40,614 nt of DNA from Litoribacter ruber (GCF_018500185.1 NZ_JAHBGI010000017.1:1-40614), one strand, 5' to 3'; positions 16,761-24,781 are shown, numbered from the stretch's first letter. Numbers and translations are program-made. Notes: generated by a model from the letters alone, not told the origin.

Positions 16761-16850
16761 TGTGCTCACCGCTCAGTGCCCAGCGCCCCGTGCTCAGCGC
16801 TCAGCGCTCACCGCCCAGCGCTCACCGCCCAGCGCTCACCGCCCCGCTCA
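16761..16850. repeat. 7-bp tandem array (GAGCACT type) supplying a stop codon
   Basis: About thirteen units such as GCTCAGC, GCTCACC, GCCCAGC are visible. The last three bases (TCA, 16848-16850) are the TGA stop of the minus-strand four-helix-bundle gene. Confidence 0.85.
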
Positions 16851-17222
16851 AATCTTCCACTTATCCGAATATTTCTGCATATTCACCAGCATACCAATAA
16901 TATGCTCATATTCATTCATAAGCTCTTCATATACCTCATCCGATATATAACCGCACCTAAAAGCGAAATCTAGCCAATTCTGAGTTTCGGAGGCTTCCCC
17001 TTCCGAAATGCTTATGCAGTTGCAGAAAGACTGAATATACTTTCTCCTTCTAAAGCCCTCAGCAACATTGGCACACACTGACCTGGAGGATCTTCTTATC
17101 TGATCTGTTAAAGAGTAGGTCTCCTCCTTTGGAAAAAACTTACTTAGCTCAAAAATCCGCATCGCAGCCTCAAAGGCCTTTTGATAAACGTTTAAATCTT
17201 TATAACTCTTGAACTTCTCCAT
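16848..17222 (-). CDS. Four helix bundle protein (23S rRNA IVP / S23 family)
   Basis: A 124-residue all-helical protein of the family first found in intervening sequences of 23S rRNA. Seen: FKSYKDLNVYQKAFEAAMRI at the start, LTDQIRRSSRSVCANVAEG (about 58-76), and SISEGEASETQNWLDFA (about 91-107), all family hallmarks. The molecular role is not known; homologues form pentameric four-helix bundles. It has no obvious part in polysaccharide export and splits wza from wzc. Heptamer arrays lie on both sides, and its stop codon belongs to one of them. Its AT content is higher than that of wzc. These features suggest an inserted cassette rather than a native operon member. Confidence 0.88.
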   Translation of the reverse strand: MEKFKSYKDLNVYQKAFEAAMRIFELSKFFPKEETYSLTDQIRRSSRSVCANVAEGFRRRKYIQSFCNCISISEGEASETQNWLDFAFRCGYISDEVYEELMNEYEHIIGMLVNMQKYSDKWKI

Positions 17223-17245
17223 GTTTATTTAGTGGGAGTACTGGT

Positions 17246-17370
17246 GAAGCACTGAGCTCTGGGCCCTGTGCACTGTGCGAGATGAAGCGCCCCGTGCTCC
17301 GCGCCCCGTGCTCAGCGCCCCGTGCTCAGCGCTCCGTGCTCCGTGCTCAGCGCTCCGCACCCAGTGCTCA
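17246..17370. repeat. Inverted pair of 7-bp arrays between wza and the four-helix-bundle gene
   Basis: A G-rich half (GAAGCACTGAGCTCTGGG..., 17246-17279) and a C-rich half (17287-17370, units GTGCTCC, GTGCTCA, GCGCTCC) face each other around a short AGATGAAG spacer. The last TCA (17368-17370) is the stop of wza. Confidence 0.8.
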
Positions 17371-18177
17371 ATTCGTAATCAAATTCAACACTAACGCTAC
17401 CGCCGTCAGCGACGTAATAAATATCGACAACGACTGCGCCGCGTTCTCCCCAGTTCCAAACTCCCTCACCTTCATCGGCTCCACATAGATCTGGTCATTC
17501 GGCTGTATGAAATAAAACGGCGAGCGGATCAGGTTCCTGTCATTAAGGTTAAGCCTATGCACGCGGGTGCCATCCGGATACTGCCTGATAAGTACCACCT
17601 CATCCCGCTGGGCCACCGTGGTCAGGTCACCTGCATTGGCGATCGCCTCCAGGATGGTCATCCTGTCCTGCAGGACCACAAACTTCCCCGGTCTCCTAAA
17701 CTCTCCCAAAGCAGAATATCGTATCCCACCCAACTTCACCTTCACAAATACATCGTTCTTGGCATAACTTTTCAGTTCTTCCTCAACCAACAGCCTCACT
17801 TCCTCTAAAGTCTTATCCTGCACATTTATAGAACCCAGGATAGGCAAACGTATTTCACCTGCTTTATTAACTGAGTAACCAGTCATATAGTATATATCTC
17901 CCCCACCTTGAGCTAATTGGCCCGCCATCATCGGATTGGAAGCCTGAGTAGTTCCTGCAAACTCCTTATTCACCTGCTCATCCCTGGTCTGCACCTTCAC
18001 ATCAATGATGTCGTTGTATTGCAGCCTATAATCCGGCATCTCATAGCTGATCAATGCCCCATCCGCCAATTCCGGATCCTGGTCAAAATTCTGAAGATAA
18101 ATGAGTTTTTTGTTCTGCACACACGCCGCCGCCGCGGCCATCAGGATAACTAAAAGGATATTCTTTAATAATTTCAT
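17368..18177 (-). CDS. wza: Polysaccharide export lipoprotein, Wza/BexD type
   Basis: A 269-residue outer-membrane export channel subunit. Seen: a lipoprotein signal (MKLLKNILLVILMAAAAAC, lipidated Cys19), a Poly_export domain (about 48-140, YRLQYNDIIDVKVQTRDEQV and GEIRLPILGSINVQ), an SLBB-type domain (about 155-225) and a C-terminal hydrophobic helix (about 246-267) that would cross the outer membrane. This shorter layout is usual in Bacteroidota. It works with Wzc, encoded downstream. Its stop codon is the last triplet of a heptamer array. Confidence 0.93.
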   Translation of the reverse strand: MKLLKNILLVILMAAAAACVQNKKLIYLQNFDQDPELADGALISYEMPDYRLQYNDIIDVKVQTRDEQVNKEFAGTTQASNPMMAGQLAQGGGDIYYMTGYSVNKAGEIRLPILGSINVQDKTLEEVRLLVEEELKSYAKNDVFVKVKLGGIRYSALGEFRRPGKFVVLQDRMTILEAIANAGDLTTVAQRDEVVLIRQYPDGTRVHRLNLNDRNLIRSPFYFIQPNDQIYVEPMKVREFGTGENAAQSLSIFITSLTAVALVLNLITN

Positions 18178-18220
18178 TGTAAAATTCTATAAATCAGCCC
18201 CAGGGGATGCCTTAGCGGGG

Positions 18221-18228
18221 CAAACTTA
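18221..18228 (-). promoter_or_regulatory. Candidate -7 box upstream of wza
   Basis: Minus-strand TAAGTTTG matches TAnnTTTG perfectly, 44 bp before the wza ATG at 18177. No clear -33 TTTG is seen. It would allow wza-wzc expression independent of the long upstream operon. Confidence 0.4.
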
Positions 18229-18273
18229 GTTATTTATTTTCGTTTTTTCTATGTTATTCGATGGATACAGGGG

Positions 18274-18434
18274 GAGCGCTGAGCACTGTGCGCTGTGCAC
18301 TGAGCGGTATTGGCGTTAAGGTCAATTGCTGGGGTCTTAACGTCATCCTCCTATCGTCCCAGCAGAGTACCTCAATCGGTAATTCGGTTAGTTTCTAGCG
18401 AAGCACTGAGGTCTAAACGCTGAACACTGAGAGG
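18274..18434. repeat. Two short G-strand heptamer arrays between capD-type gene and wza
   Basis: GAGCGCT GAGCACT GTGCGCT GTGCACT GAGCGG lies at 18274-18307 and GAAGCACTGAGGTCTAAACG with further units lies at 18401-18434. They are inverted relative to the array at 18478-18574, giving a hairpin-like layout around about 170 bp of unique DNA (18308-18477) in which I see no gene. Confidence 0.7.
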
Positions 18435-18477
18435 TTCGGTGGAAGATGCCAAGCGGTGAATCCATATAAACAACCCT

Positions 18478-18574
18478 CGCTCAGTGCTCAGTGCTCCGTG
18501 CTCAGCACTCACCGCCCAGTGCTCCGTGCGCCGTGCTCAGTGCTCCGCGCCCAGTGCTCAGCGCTCACCGCCCC
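18478..18574. repeat. 7-bp tandem array invading the end of the dehydratase gene
   Basis: About fourteen GCTCAGT, GCTCCGT and GCCCAGT units are visible. The array covers the last 21 codons and the TGA stop (18509-18511) of the minus-strand dehydratase gene and continues beyond it. Confidence 0.85.
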
Positions 18575-20512
18575 ATCCAACGCCTCAAACTCCGAGTTTT
18601 TACTCTTAAATTCCGGGACCAAGTTTTTCAATAACCTAACAAGCTCCATGTTTCCTATTCCATTCAATACACCATCAATCAACTGATCGGTTTTGTATTT
18701 GACTTCACGGAACGAAACAGGCTCGTCCTTGGCAATCATGATCTTCTCATTGTGGGTTGGAAGAGTGGTGCTGCTGTTGTTAAGCAACTCTTCATAGAGT
18801 TTTTCACCTGGACGCAAGCCCACAAACTCAATATCAATATCGTCGTACGGCCTCAAACCGGAAAGCTTGATCATCCTTTTGGCAAGGTCCAGGATCTTCA
18901 CCGGTTCTCCCATGTCAAAGACAAATATTTCACCGCCATTGCCCATAGTACCTGCTTGTAATACCAGTTGGCAGGCTTCCGGGATGGTCATAAAGTATCG
19001 GATGATATCAGGGTGGGTCACGGACACGGGACCTCCCTGGGCTATCTGTTTTCTGAAGTGGGGTATCACCGACCCGTTTGAGCCTAGCACATTCCCAAAG
19101 CGAGTAGTGATAAACTGGGTTTCATTGCTGCCTACCTGTTGAAGTGATTGCACATACATCTCGGCAGCACGTTTGGACGCACCCATCACGTTGGTTGGAT
19201 TTACTGCTTTATCAGTGGACACCATCACAAACTTCTTGACCCCAAAAATACTGGAAAGCTGGGCCAAATTAATCGTTCCACGCACATTCACAGCCACAGC
19301 CTCTCTAGGATTCTTTTCTATCATAGGCACATGCTTATAGGCTGCCGCATGATAAACAACTGCAAAACCATATTCATTAAATAAGGCCTCCATCCTGCTA
19401 TGGCTGCTGATACTGGTCAGTACACTTTTGAAGTTTAGCTCAGGAAATGATTTATTCAGTTCAACCTCCAACTCATGAAGTGGAGACTCTGCCTGATCTA
19501 CCAATACCAATAGACTAGGATTATATCCAGCAATCTGACGGACAAGTTCGCTACCTATGGAACCCGCCGCTCCCGTGACTAATACCTTTTTTCCATACAG
19601 GTCTTTACTTATATCATCATTATCCAGATGAATAGGTTCCCTCTCCAAAAGATCCTCGATTTCTACGGCTTTGATGTGTTGCACCACTTCCTTATCAGGT
19701 CTCCATTCTTCTACCAGCGGAGCATTATAAACCTGTACTTTAGCCTTTAGGCATTCATTTACGATTTCATTTTTAGCAGCCACGCTAAGTTCCTGCCCCG
19801 TTATCAAAAGCCCATCAACCATTAGCCCCGATAAAGTTGATGATAAAGATCCTTGTATAGTATAGGTTGGCTTACCCTCCAATTCAATATGAGTATTCGA
19901 TTTTTTATCAGATAGAAATCCTTCCAAATGAAATGGTATGCTGCTTTGTGAGGTAATGGCTCTAGCTAAGGATATGGCCTGCTCATCGACACCCCAGATC
20001 ACCACCCGCTTTTTGTTTTTCCCCTGGTTCTGTTTATAACTGGCATAAAACTGCTTAACCGCAACTCTGAAAATAAGGAGAAAAGTAAAGGATAGGCCGG
20101 TATAAAGAACTATTGCCGGCATTAAAAGCAGTTTCCTGCCGGTAAACTGGAAATAAATAAAATGGAGGATTGCCAGACAGATGATCGTACCTGTGGAGGA
20201 AAATCCTAGCTTAATAATATCTTTAAAGGAGGAGTGTCTGATTACCCCCGTGTAAGTCTTAAACACCAGAAAAAACCATAAATTGACAGTCAACACTATC
20301 CCCACATAATAAAACCGTTTTACCTCCGGGAACAGGTCAATGCCTATTGAATCTAGGGTTAGACTGGTGACAAACATAGCCGTCAGCAAAAGAAACCCAT
20401 CCAACAATACCACAATCCACCTAGGCAGATATCCCACCCGGGCAAACTGAAACTTAATACTGCACTTCTGCACAAAATCAAAAAGATTCGATTTAATAAG
20501 GGAAAATTTCAT
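18509..20512 (-). CDS. Membrane-bound UDP-sugar 4,6-dehydratase (CapD/WbpM/PglF type)
   Basis: A 667-residue enzyme expected to convert UDP-GlcNAc to the 4-keto-6-deoxy sugar. Seen: four N-terminal membrane helices (about 31-150), a CoA-binding-like Rossmann domain (about 165-270), and the SDR domain with VTGAAGSIGSELVRQI (312-327), HAAAYKHVPMIEKNP (388-402) and STDKAVNPTNVMGASKR (432-448), where Met replaces the usual catalytic Tyr as in WbpM. I start at ATG 20512 (MKFSLIKSNLFDF); the frame stays open to 20587, but those extra codons come from a hairpin repeat. The C-terminal 21 residues (GAVSAEHWARSTEHGARST onward) are encoded by a heptamer array and are probably non-native. Likely partner of the reductase at 22491. 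Confidence 0.92.
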   Translation of the reverse strand: MKFSLIKSNLFDFVQKCSIKFQFARVGYLPRWIVVLLDGFLLLTAMFVTSLTLDSIGIDLFPEVKRFYYVGIVLTVNLWFFLVFKTYTGVIRHSSFKDIIKLGFSSTGTIICLAILHFIYFQFTGRKLLLMPAIVLYTGLSFTFLLIFRVAVKQFYASYKQNQGKNKKRVVIWGVDEQAISLARAITSQSSIPFHLEGFLSDKKSNTHIELEGKPTYTIQGSLSSTLSGLMVDGLLITGQELSVAAKNEIVNECLKAKVQVYNAPLVEEWRPDKEVVQHIKAVEIEDLLEREPIHLDNDDISKDLYGKKVLVTGAAGSIGSELVRQIAGYNPSLLVLVDQAESPLHELEVELNKSFPELNFKSVLTSISSHSRMEALFNEYGFAVVYHAAAYKHVPMIEKNPREAVAVNVRGTINLAQLSSIFGVKKFVMVSTDKAVNPTNVMGASKRAAEMYVQSLQQVGSNETQFITTRFGNVLGSNGSVIPHFRKQIAQGGPVSVTHPDIIRYFMTIPEACQLVLQAGTMGNGGEIFVFDMGEPVKILDLAKRMIKLSGLRPYDDIDIEFVGLRPGEKLYEELLNNSSTTLPTHNEKIMIAKDEPVSFREVKYKTDQLIDGVLNGIGNMELVRLLKNLVPEFKSKNSEFEALDGAVSAEHWARSTEHGARSTGR

Positions 20513-20557
20513 AAATAAGAATTTAGGAAAGAAGAAAAAAAAGAGGGAGCGGATTTG

Positions 20558-20776
20558 TTTCACGCAAAGAGCGCTAAGGTTTCGCAAAGACCACAGAGAT
20601 TTTTTTCTTCGCGTCCTCTGCGGTCCTTATATTGCTTTGCGTGAAATCCTTTTGTTTCACGCAAAGGCCGCTAAGGTTTCGCAAAGAGCGCAGAGTTTTT
20701 TTGCTGCCGCGCAGAGGTCTTAGCGTCCTTCGCGGTTCTTATATTGCTTTGCGTGAAACTTTGCTTTGCGTGAAAC
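20558..20776. repeat. Two hairpin units (TTTCACGCAAAG ends) left of the GxxExxY gene
   Basis: Unit 1 (20558-20646) and unit 2 (20655-20758) each start TTTCACGCAAAG and end CTTTGCGTGAAA. Inside are CGCTAAGGTTTCGCAAAG, CGCAGAG and a T-run, then CCTCTGCGGTCC and TTATATTG. A lone right end follows (20763-20776). Unit 1 overlaps spurious 5' codons of the dehydratase gene. Confidence 0.88.
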
Positions 20777-20844
20777 TTTTGTTTTGCCTGAACTTTTATC
20801 GTATTTTAGGTATGATTTTTTCACACCTTTTAATAATATTTTTT

Positions 20845-21222
20845 ATGACAGAAAATGATCTATCCTACAAAATCATAGGCCTAGCTGTGGATATTCATCG
20901 GAATGTCGGACCAGGATTACTGGAATCTGCCTATGAAAATGCATTGGCTTATGAGTTAATAAAAGCAGGTTATGAAGTGAGACAACAAGTACCCATGCCC
21001 TTCATTTACAAGGAAATAAAGCTCGAGTGTGGGTATAGAATGGACTTATTGGTTGAAAATAAAATAATTATAGAAGTAAAGTCCATTGAGAATTTAGCTC
21101 CCGTACATTATGCCCAGTTGCTTACATATCTCCGGCTATCTCAAATAAAATTGGGGCTCTTAATGAACTTCAATACGAAGTTGATGAAAGAGGGGATCCA
21201 TAGAGTGGTTAATCAGCTATAA
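20845..21222 (+). CDS. GxxExxY protein, PD-(D/E)XK nuclease-like
   Basis: A 125-residue protein with the family signature GPGLLESAY (22-30), then YELIKAGYEVRQQVPMPFIY, Asp67 (YRMDLLV), Glu77-x-Lys79 (IIIEVKS) and the YAQLLTYLRL motif (89-98). The D...ExK pattern fits the PD-(D/E)XK nuclease fold; true activity is unknown. Start ATG 20845 gives the usual N-terminus; an in-frame ATG at 20812 would add 11 hydrophobic residues. It is the only plus-strand gene inside the minus-strand polysaccharide operon. Two hairpin repeat units lie to its left and three to its right, the first only 7 bp after its stop. This looks like a self-contained inserted cassette. Confidence 0.9.
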   Translation: MTENDLSYKIIGLAVDIHRNVGPGLLESAYENALAYELIKAGYEVRQQVPMPFIYKEIKLECGYRMDLLVENKIIIEVKSIENLAPVHYAQLLTYLRLSQIKLGLLMNFNTKLMKEGIHRVVNQL

Positions 21223-21228
21223 GTGAGG

Positions 21229-21516
21229 TTTCACGCAAAGGACGCTAAGGTTGCGCAAAGAGCGCAAAGTGATTTTTTTTCTTTGCGTACTCTGCGATCC
21301 TTATATTGCTTTGCGTGAAAGACTTGGAGATTTCACGCAAAGACCGCAAAGGTTGCGCAAAGTCCGCAGAAAAAAATTTTTCTTTGCGTCCTCTGCGGTC
21401 CTCATATTGCTTTGCGTGAAAAACCGTGCAGATTTCACGTAAGTGGCGCTGAGGTTTTATTCTACCGCGAAGGAGCCTTTGCGTTCTCTGCGATTCTTAT
21501 ATTGCTTTGCGTGAAA
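21229..21516. repeat. Three hairpin units (TTTCACGCAAAG ends) right of the GxxExxY gene
   Basis: Units at 21229-21320, 21331-21421 and 21433-21516 are in the same orientation as the two left units. Units 3 and 4 have perfect 12-bp inverted ends; unit 5 has a decayed left end (TTTCACGTAAG). Each is 84-92 bp. Confidence 0.88.
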
Positions 21517-21534
21517 CCTTTTAGCTTGAAACCT

Positions 21535-22494
21535 TTACGCATAAACCTTTTTTTCCTTCTTCATCAGCTTCGGTTTCAACCCCACATATACCACTACCAA
21601 CGGTAGCGTACTCAACCCTACCAAAGGAACAATTCCCATCTCCACAGAAATCAAAAACCAATTAATCCCCAACTGCAATCCCCCATAAATAGAAGCCACT
21701 ACCAAATGATTTACCTTCTTATCATTTGCAAGAATCTGATAAAAGTGAAGCCTGTGTGCTTCAAAGATATTTTGCTTGAGCAATAACCTATGCCCCACCG
21801 TCAATGCAGTATCAACACCATAGACAGACAAGAAAAGTATATACTTAATAGAACCCGTTTCGATAATGGCCATCAGGATCAATGCTATCATCCAAAACCC
21901 CATACTCACACTTCCCACATCACCTGCAAAACATTTAGCCTTCTTCCTAAAGTTAAAAAAGAGAAAAACCATACTTGCCAAGATAGGGCAGATGATAAAG
22001 GCATTGTCAGTAAAAGGTTCTATATAAACATTTACAAATAACAAAGAACAAAGCCCTATCAGACTATATAACCCCGTCATCCCATTTATCCCATCCATGA
22101 AATTATAGCCATTGATGGTTCCGATGATGAAAAAATAGCCGATTGGGATCAACCAAACAGGCCAAATATGAAATGCTTCAAATGCATAGAGCAACATAGT
22201 AACCGAAAGCAAATGAACCAACAACCTCACCCTGTTTGGAAGGTTCTGTACATCATCCCAAAAACTGATCATCCCAATCAATAATAAAGCCCCTACAAGA
22301 AAATATGAGGAGGGACTGAAAATGACAGCATAACACAACATAGCCAGCGGAAACAAGATCCCTCCACCCCGAAGGGTTACGGTTTTATGGGAGCTTCTTT
22401 CATTGGGTTTGTCAATTATATTTAAACGTTCCGCAAGATTTAAGTAAAAGTATGAGAACAAGAAAAATAAAATGATAAGAAAAAGATAAATCAT
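21535..22494 (-). CDS. Undecaprenyl-phosphate HexNAc-1-phosphate transferase (WecA/WbpL type)
   Basis: A 319-residue multi-pass enzyme that would start the repeat unit by moving a HexNAc-1-P from UDP-sugar to undecaprenyl phosphate. Seen: DKPNERSSHKTVTLRGGGI (28-46), the Asp pair in SFWDD (80-81), NGYNFMDGINGMTG (128-141) and CFAGDVGSVSMGF (188-200), all MraY/WecA landmarks, and about ten membrane helices. Its start overlaps the stop of the upstream reductase gene by 4 bp, so the two are translationally coupled. That pairing resembles the WbpL context with a 6-deoxy-HexNAc reductase, so FucNAc or QuiNAc is a likelier substrate than GlcNAc. Confidence 0.9.
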   Translation of the reverse strand: MIYLFLIILFFLFSYFYLNLAERLNIIDKPNERSSHKTVTLRGGGILFPLAMLCYAVIFSPSSYFLVGALLLIGMISFWDDVQNLPNRVRLLVHLLSVTMLLYAFEAFHIWPVWLIPIGYFFIIGTINGYNFMDGINGMTGLYSLIGLCSLLFVNVYIEPFTDNAFIICPILASMVFLFFNFRKKAKCFAGDVGSVSMGFWMIALILMAIIETGSIKYILFLSVYGVDTALTVGHRLLLKQNIFEAHRLHFYQILANDKKVNHLVVASIYGGLQLGINWFLISVEMGIVPLVGLSTLPLVVVYVGLKPKLMKKEKKVYA

Positions 22495-23411
22495 AATACA
22501 GTAGGTAACTTATCCAAGACACGAGAAGGCCTCCAGTTTAATTCTGTAAAAGCTTTAGAATCATCGAAAGTTAAAGTTGCAAGCATTTTATCAAGCTTAG
22601 AGGTATTAACTGGGGCTCTATTTCCCAAATAATCGCCTATTTTTGCAATAGTTTTTGCAATGGGTAATGGTAGGTTTTTGGGTGATTTTTTCATCAATGC
22701 TTCTGCTATAACCTCCTGTAATTCATAGAAGCTAGGATGGTAATTGTCAGTAAGGTTATAAACCCCACCAATGTCTGAAAGCTTAGGAATTATATCAGCG
22801 ACATCTGCCGCCCATACAACGCTTTTCCTCGCCGAAGAATCACCTATTCCGAAATACCTCCCCTTTTGAATGCCATTTATCATGGCACCCAAATTTCCAG
22901 GGGCAGAAGGACCTGCTATTAATGGCATTCTAAGGATACCCAAAGTAACATTATTCTTTTTTGCCCAATCTTTTAACCATTCCTCAGCCAAAATTTTTGA
23001 TACAGCATAAGGGTTATCTCCATTTAGCGGATGAGACTCTGGAATCAACTCCCCATCAGTTACACCGTAAACCGCTACAGTACTGATGAAAACCATTGAT
23101 TTGGGTAACTCAGATAAACTTTCAAGAGAGTTACAGAGATTCTGGGTTCCCATTAAATTTATATCCAAAAATTCTTTAACCTCCTTCGGAGTTTTTGGTA
23201 CTACGTGGGCTTTTCCTGCTGCATGAATGAGTATGTCTACTTGCGTAGTGGTTGGGAAAGTAAAGGGTTTTGCCAAGTCCGCCTTTACCCCTAAAGTTTC
23301 AGTTCTACTTAGACCTGTAATATTATAAGAGTTTTGTACTTCAAGAGAATTAGAAATAATTTTTCCAAAAAACCCGTTCGCACCTGTAATCAAGCAATTA
23401 TCCTTTTTCAT
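22491..23411 (-). CDS. NAD(P)-dependent epimerase/4-reductase for a UDP-6-deoxy-HexNAc
   Basis: A 306-residue extended SDR enzyme. Seen: the nucleotide-binding motif GANGFFGK (10-17), HAAGKAH, an STVAVYG serine motif and the catalytic NPYAVSK (Tyr-x3-Lys). I start at ATG 23411 because the fold normally begins within ten residues of the glycine motif; ATG 23435 and TTG 23447 are also in frame. Placed between a WbuB-like transferase and the WecA/WbpL-like enzyme, it most likely reduces the 4-keto sugar made by the CapD/WbpM-type dehydratase to UDP-FucNAc or UDP-QuiNAc. It could instead be a plain 4-epimerase. Confidence 0.85.
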   Translation of the reverse strand: MKKDNCLITGANGFFGKIISNSLEVQNSYNITGLSRTETLGVKADLAKPFTFPTTTQVDILIHAAGKAHVVPKTPKEVKEFLDINLMGTQNLCNSLESLSELPKSMVFISTVAVYGVTDGELIPESHPLNGDNPYAVSKILAEEWLKDWAKKNNVTLGILRMPLIAGPSAPGNLGAMINGIQKGRYFGIGDSSARKSVVWAADVADIIPKLSDIGGVYNLTDNYHPSFYELQEVIAEALMKKSPKNLPLPIAKTIAKIGDYLGNRAPVNTSKLDKMLATLTFDDSKAFTELNWRPSRVLDKLPTVL

Positions 23412-23419
23412 GGACTGGT

Positions 23420-23563
23420 TTAAAATTTTAAGCATTTTCTGAGACAAATAATTTTTTCGGAGCTATCTAGGAAGTACTTCCCATTTCTTTTATAGAATGG
23501 ATCTAGTTGAAGTGTTTTACCTTTAGTCATTTCATGGGCTATAGATTTACCTAAAAACTTCAT
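23420..23563 (-). CDS. Small open frame in the wbuB-reductase gap (47 aa)
   Basis: A 47-residue frame starting MKFLGKSIAHEMTKGKTLQL with a Lys/Tyr-rich middle (DPFYKRNGKYFLDSSEK). It ends 8 bp before the preferred start of the reductase gene, so it fits the gap exactly. It is also in frame with wbuB after that gene's TAG (27 bp between the stop and this ATG), so it could be a detached C-terminal piece or a relic of another gene. No family is recognised and no signal peptide is seen. Confidence 0.35.
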   Translation of the reverse strand: MKFLGKSIAHEMTKGKTLQLDPFYKRNGKYFLDSSEKIICLRKCLKF

Positions 23564-23590
23564 TGCACATGATAAACAACTCACATGCGG

Positions 23591-24769
23591 CTAAAAGAGC
23601 TTAAGTACACTTTCTTTACTGTAATTCGATTCTGCAGCACATTTGGAATTAGAGCCTTTTTCCATAATTTCAGGTAAAAGTTGGGAAGAAGCATTCTTTA
23701 AAAAAGTTAGAATTTCAGCTTCATTTACCCAAGAAAATGACCATCCGCAGTTATATTTTTTCACATAAACATCAATTTCAGAATTATAATCACCAATATA
23801 AAAAAGAGGTTTACCCGCAGCCATTAGATTGTAGGATTTTGAAGGAACACCTAATCCTTTCATGCCATTTATTAAAGTTATTAACCCAATGTGGCATGCA
23901 TTTAAAAACAAATTCTGCTCACTTCTGGATCTTGAACCCAAATAGTAAATATTTTGAATATTTTCATTTTTAATTTTTTTCTCGATATCCGGCCTTAAAG
24001 CCCCATCACCAATGATAATCAATACAATTTCTTGGTTCTGAGATTGATTAAATAATTCAATAAACTCTAAAACACCTTGGACACGACCTAAATTTCCAGC
24101 AAAGCCAAATACAATTTTATCCTTTACATCAATACCTAAATAATCCGAGATATTAAAATCATCTAGAGGATATATTTCCTTATCGGCCCAATTTGGTATA
24201 ATATCTATTTGAACATTTTTGGGGGATATCTTCTTTATCATTAGCTTCTTCATATCCTCCCCTAAAACTATTAACCGATCTGCATTTTGATAAGAATAAT
24301 TATATATTTTACTAAAAGCATTATACTTAAAACTATTTTGTTTAATCAATCCAGCAGGTACTAAATTTTCAGGAAAGACATCATGAACCAAAATTTCTAA
24401 ATTAAATTTTCTGATTCTTTTTAGCAAAGAAATCGTAATAATCAGGAAGGTAGGATTTGTAGTAATAAAAACATTTTCACCCTTCTTTACCTTGAAGCAG
24501 ATTGCCCAACTCATTTTAAGAGTCAAAAGCATTAGTCTAAGAATTCTTTGAAAAATTTTATTTTTGTTCAGATTCGGCATTCCAATCCGATAAATGCATA
24601 ACCTGCTGTCTAAGGATTTATTTTGGTGGTAATATGATTTTTCATATCCTGAAGGCCCACATATAATACTCACCTGATTATCAACAACTTTTTTTAAAGC
24701 TATATCAGTCAAGATTTGAGCTGTAGATACTTCATCCGGATAAAACAATTCCGTAACGATCCAATTCAA
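23591..24769 (-). CDS. wbuB: GT4 glycosyltransferase, WbuB-like (probable L-FucNAc transferase)
   Basis: A 392-residue GT-B enzyme. The start MNWIVTELFYPDEVSTAQIL and the central FGFAGNLGRVQGV (about 238-250) and GLGVPSKSYNLMAAGKPLFYI (about 306-326) are typical of the WbuB group. In E. coli O26-type clusters this group adds L-FucNAc and sits directly after fnlABC, exactly as here. Its coding DNA is strongly AT-rich. An in-frame open stretch follows the TAG stop (see 23420-23563), so the C-terminus deserves checking. Confidence 0.85.
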   Translation of the reverse strand: MNWIVTELFYPDEVSTAQILTDIALKKVVDNQVSIICGPSGYEKSYYHQNKSLDSRLCIYRIGMPNLNKNKIFQRILRLMLLTLKMSWAICFKVKKGENVFITTNPTFLIITISLLKRIRKFNLEILVHDVFPENLVPAGLIKQNSFKYNAFSKIYNYSYQNADRLIVLGEDMKKLMIKKISPKNVQIDIIPNWADKEIYPLDDFNISDYLGIDVKDKIVFGFAGNLGRVQGVLEFIELFNQSQNQEIVLIIIGDGALRPDIEKKIKNENIQNIYYLGSRSRSEQNLFLNACHIGLITLINGMKGLGVPSKSYNLMAAGKPLFYIGDYNSEIDVYVKKYNCGWSFSWVNEAEILTFLKNASSQLLPEIMEKGSNSKCAAESNYSKESVLKLF

Positions 24770-24781
24770 AGTATAAAGAAT

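Noticed and set aside
20513-20844. Extended N-termini of the dehydratase (to 20587) and of the GxxExxY frame (to 20632)
   Set aside because: The extra codons are translations of the hairpin repeat units (LCVK and FTQR words), and both proteins have family-typical starts at 20512 and 20845.
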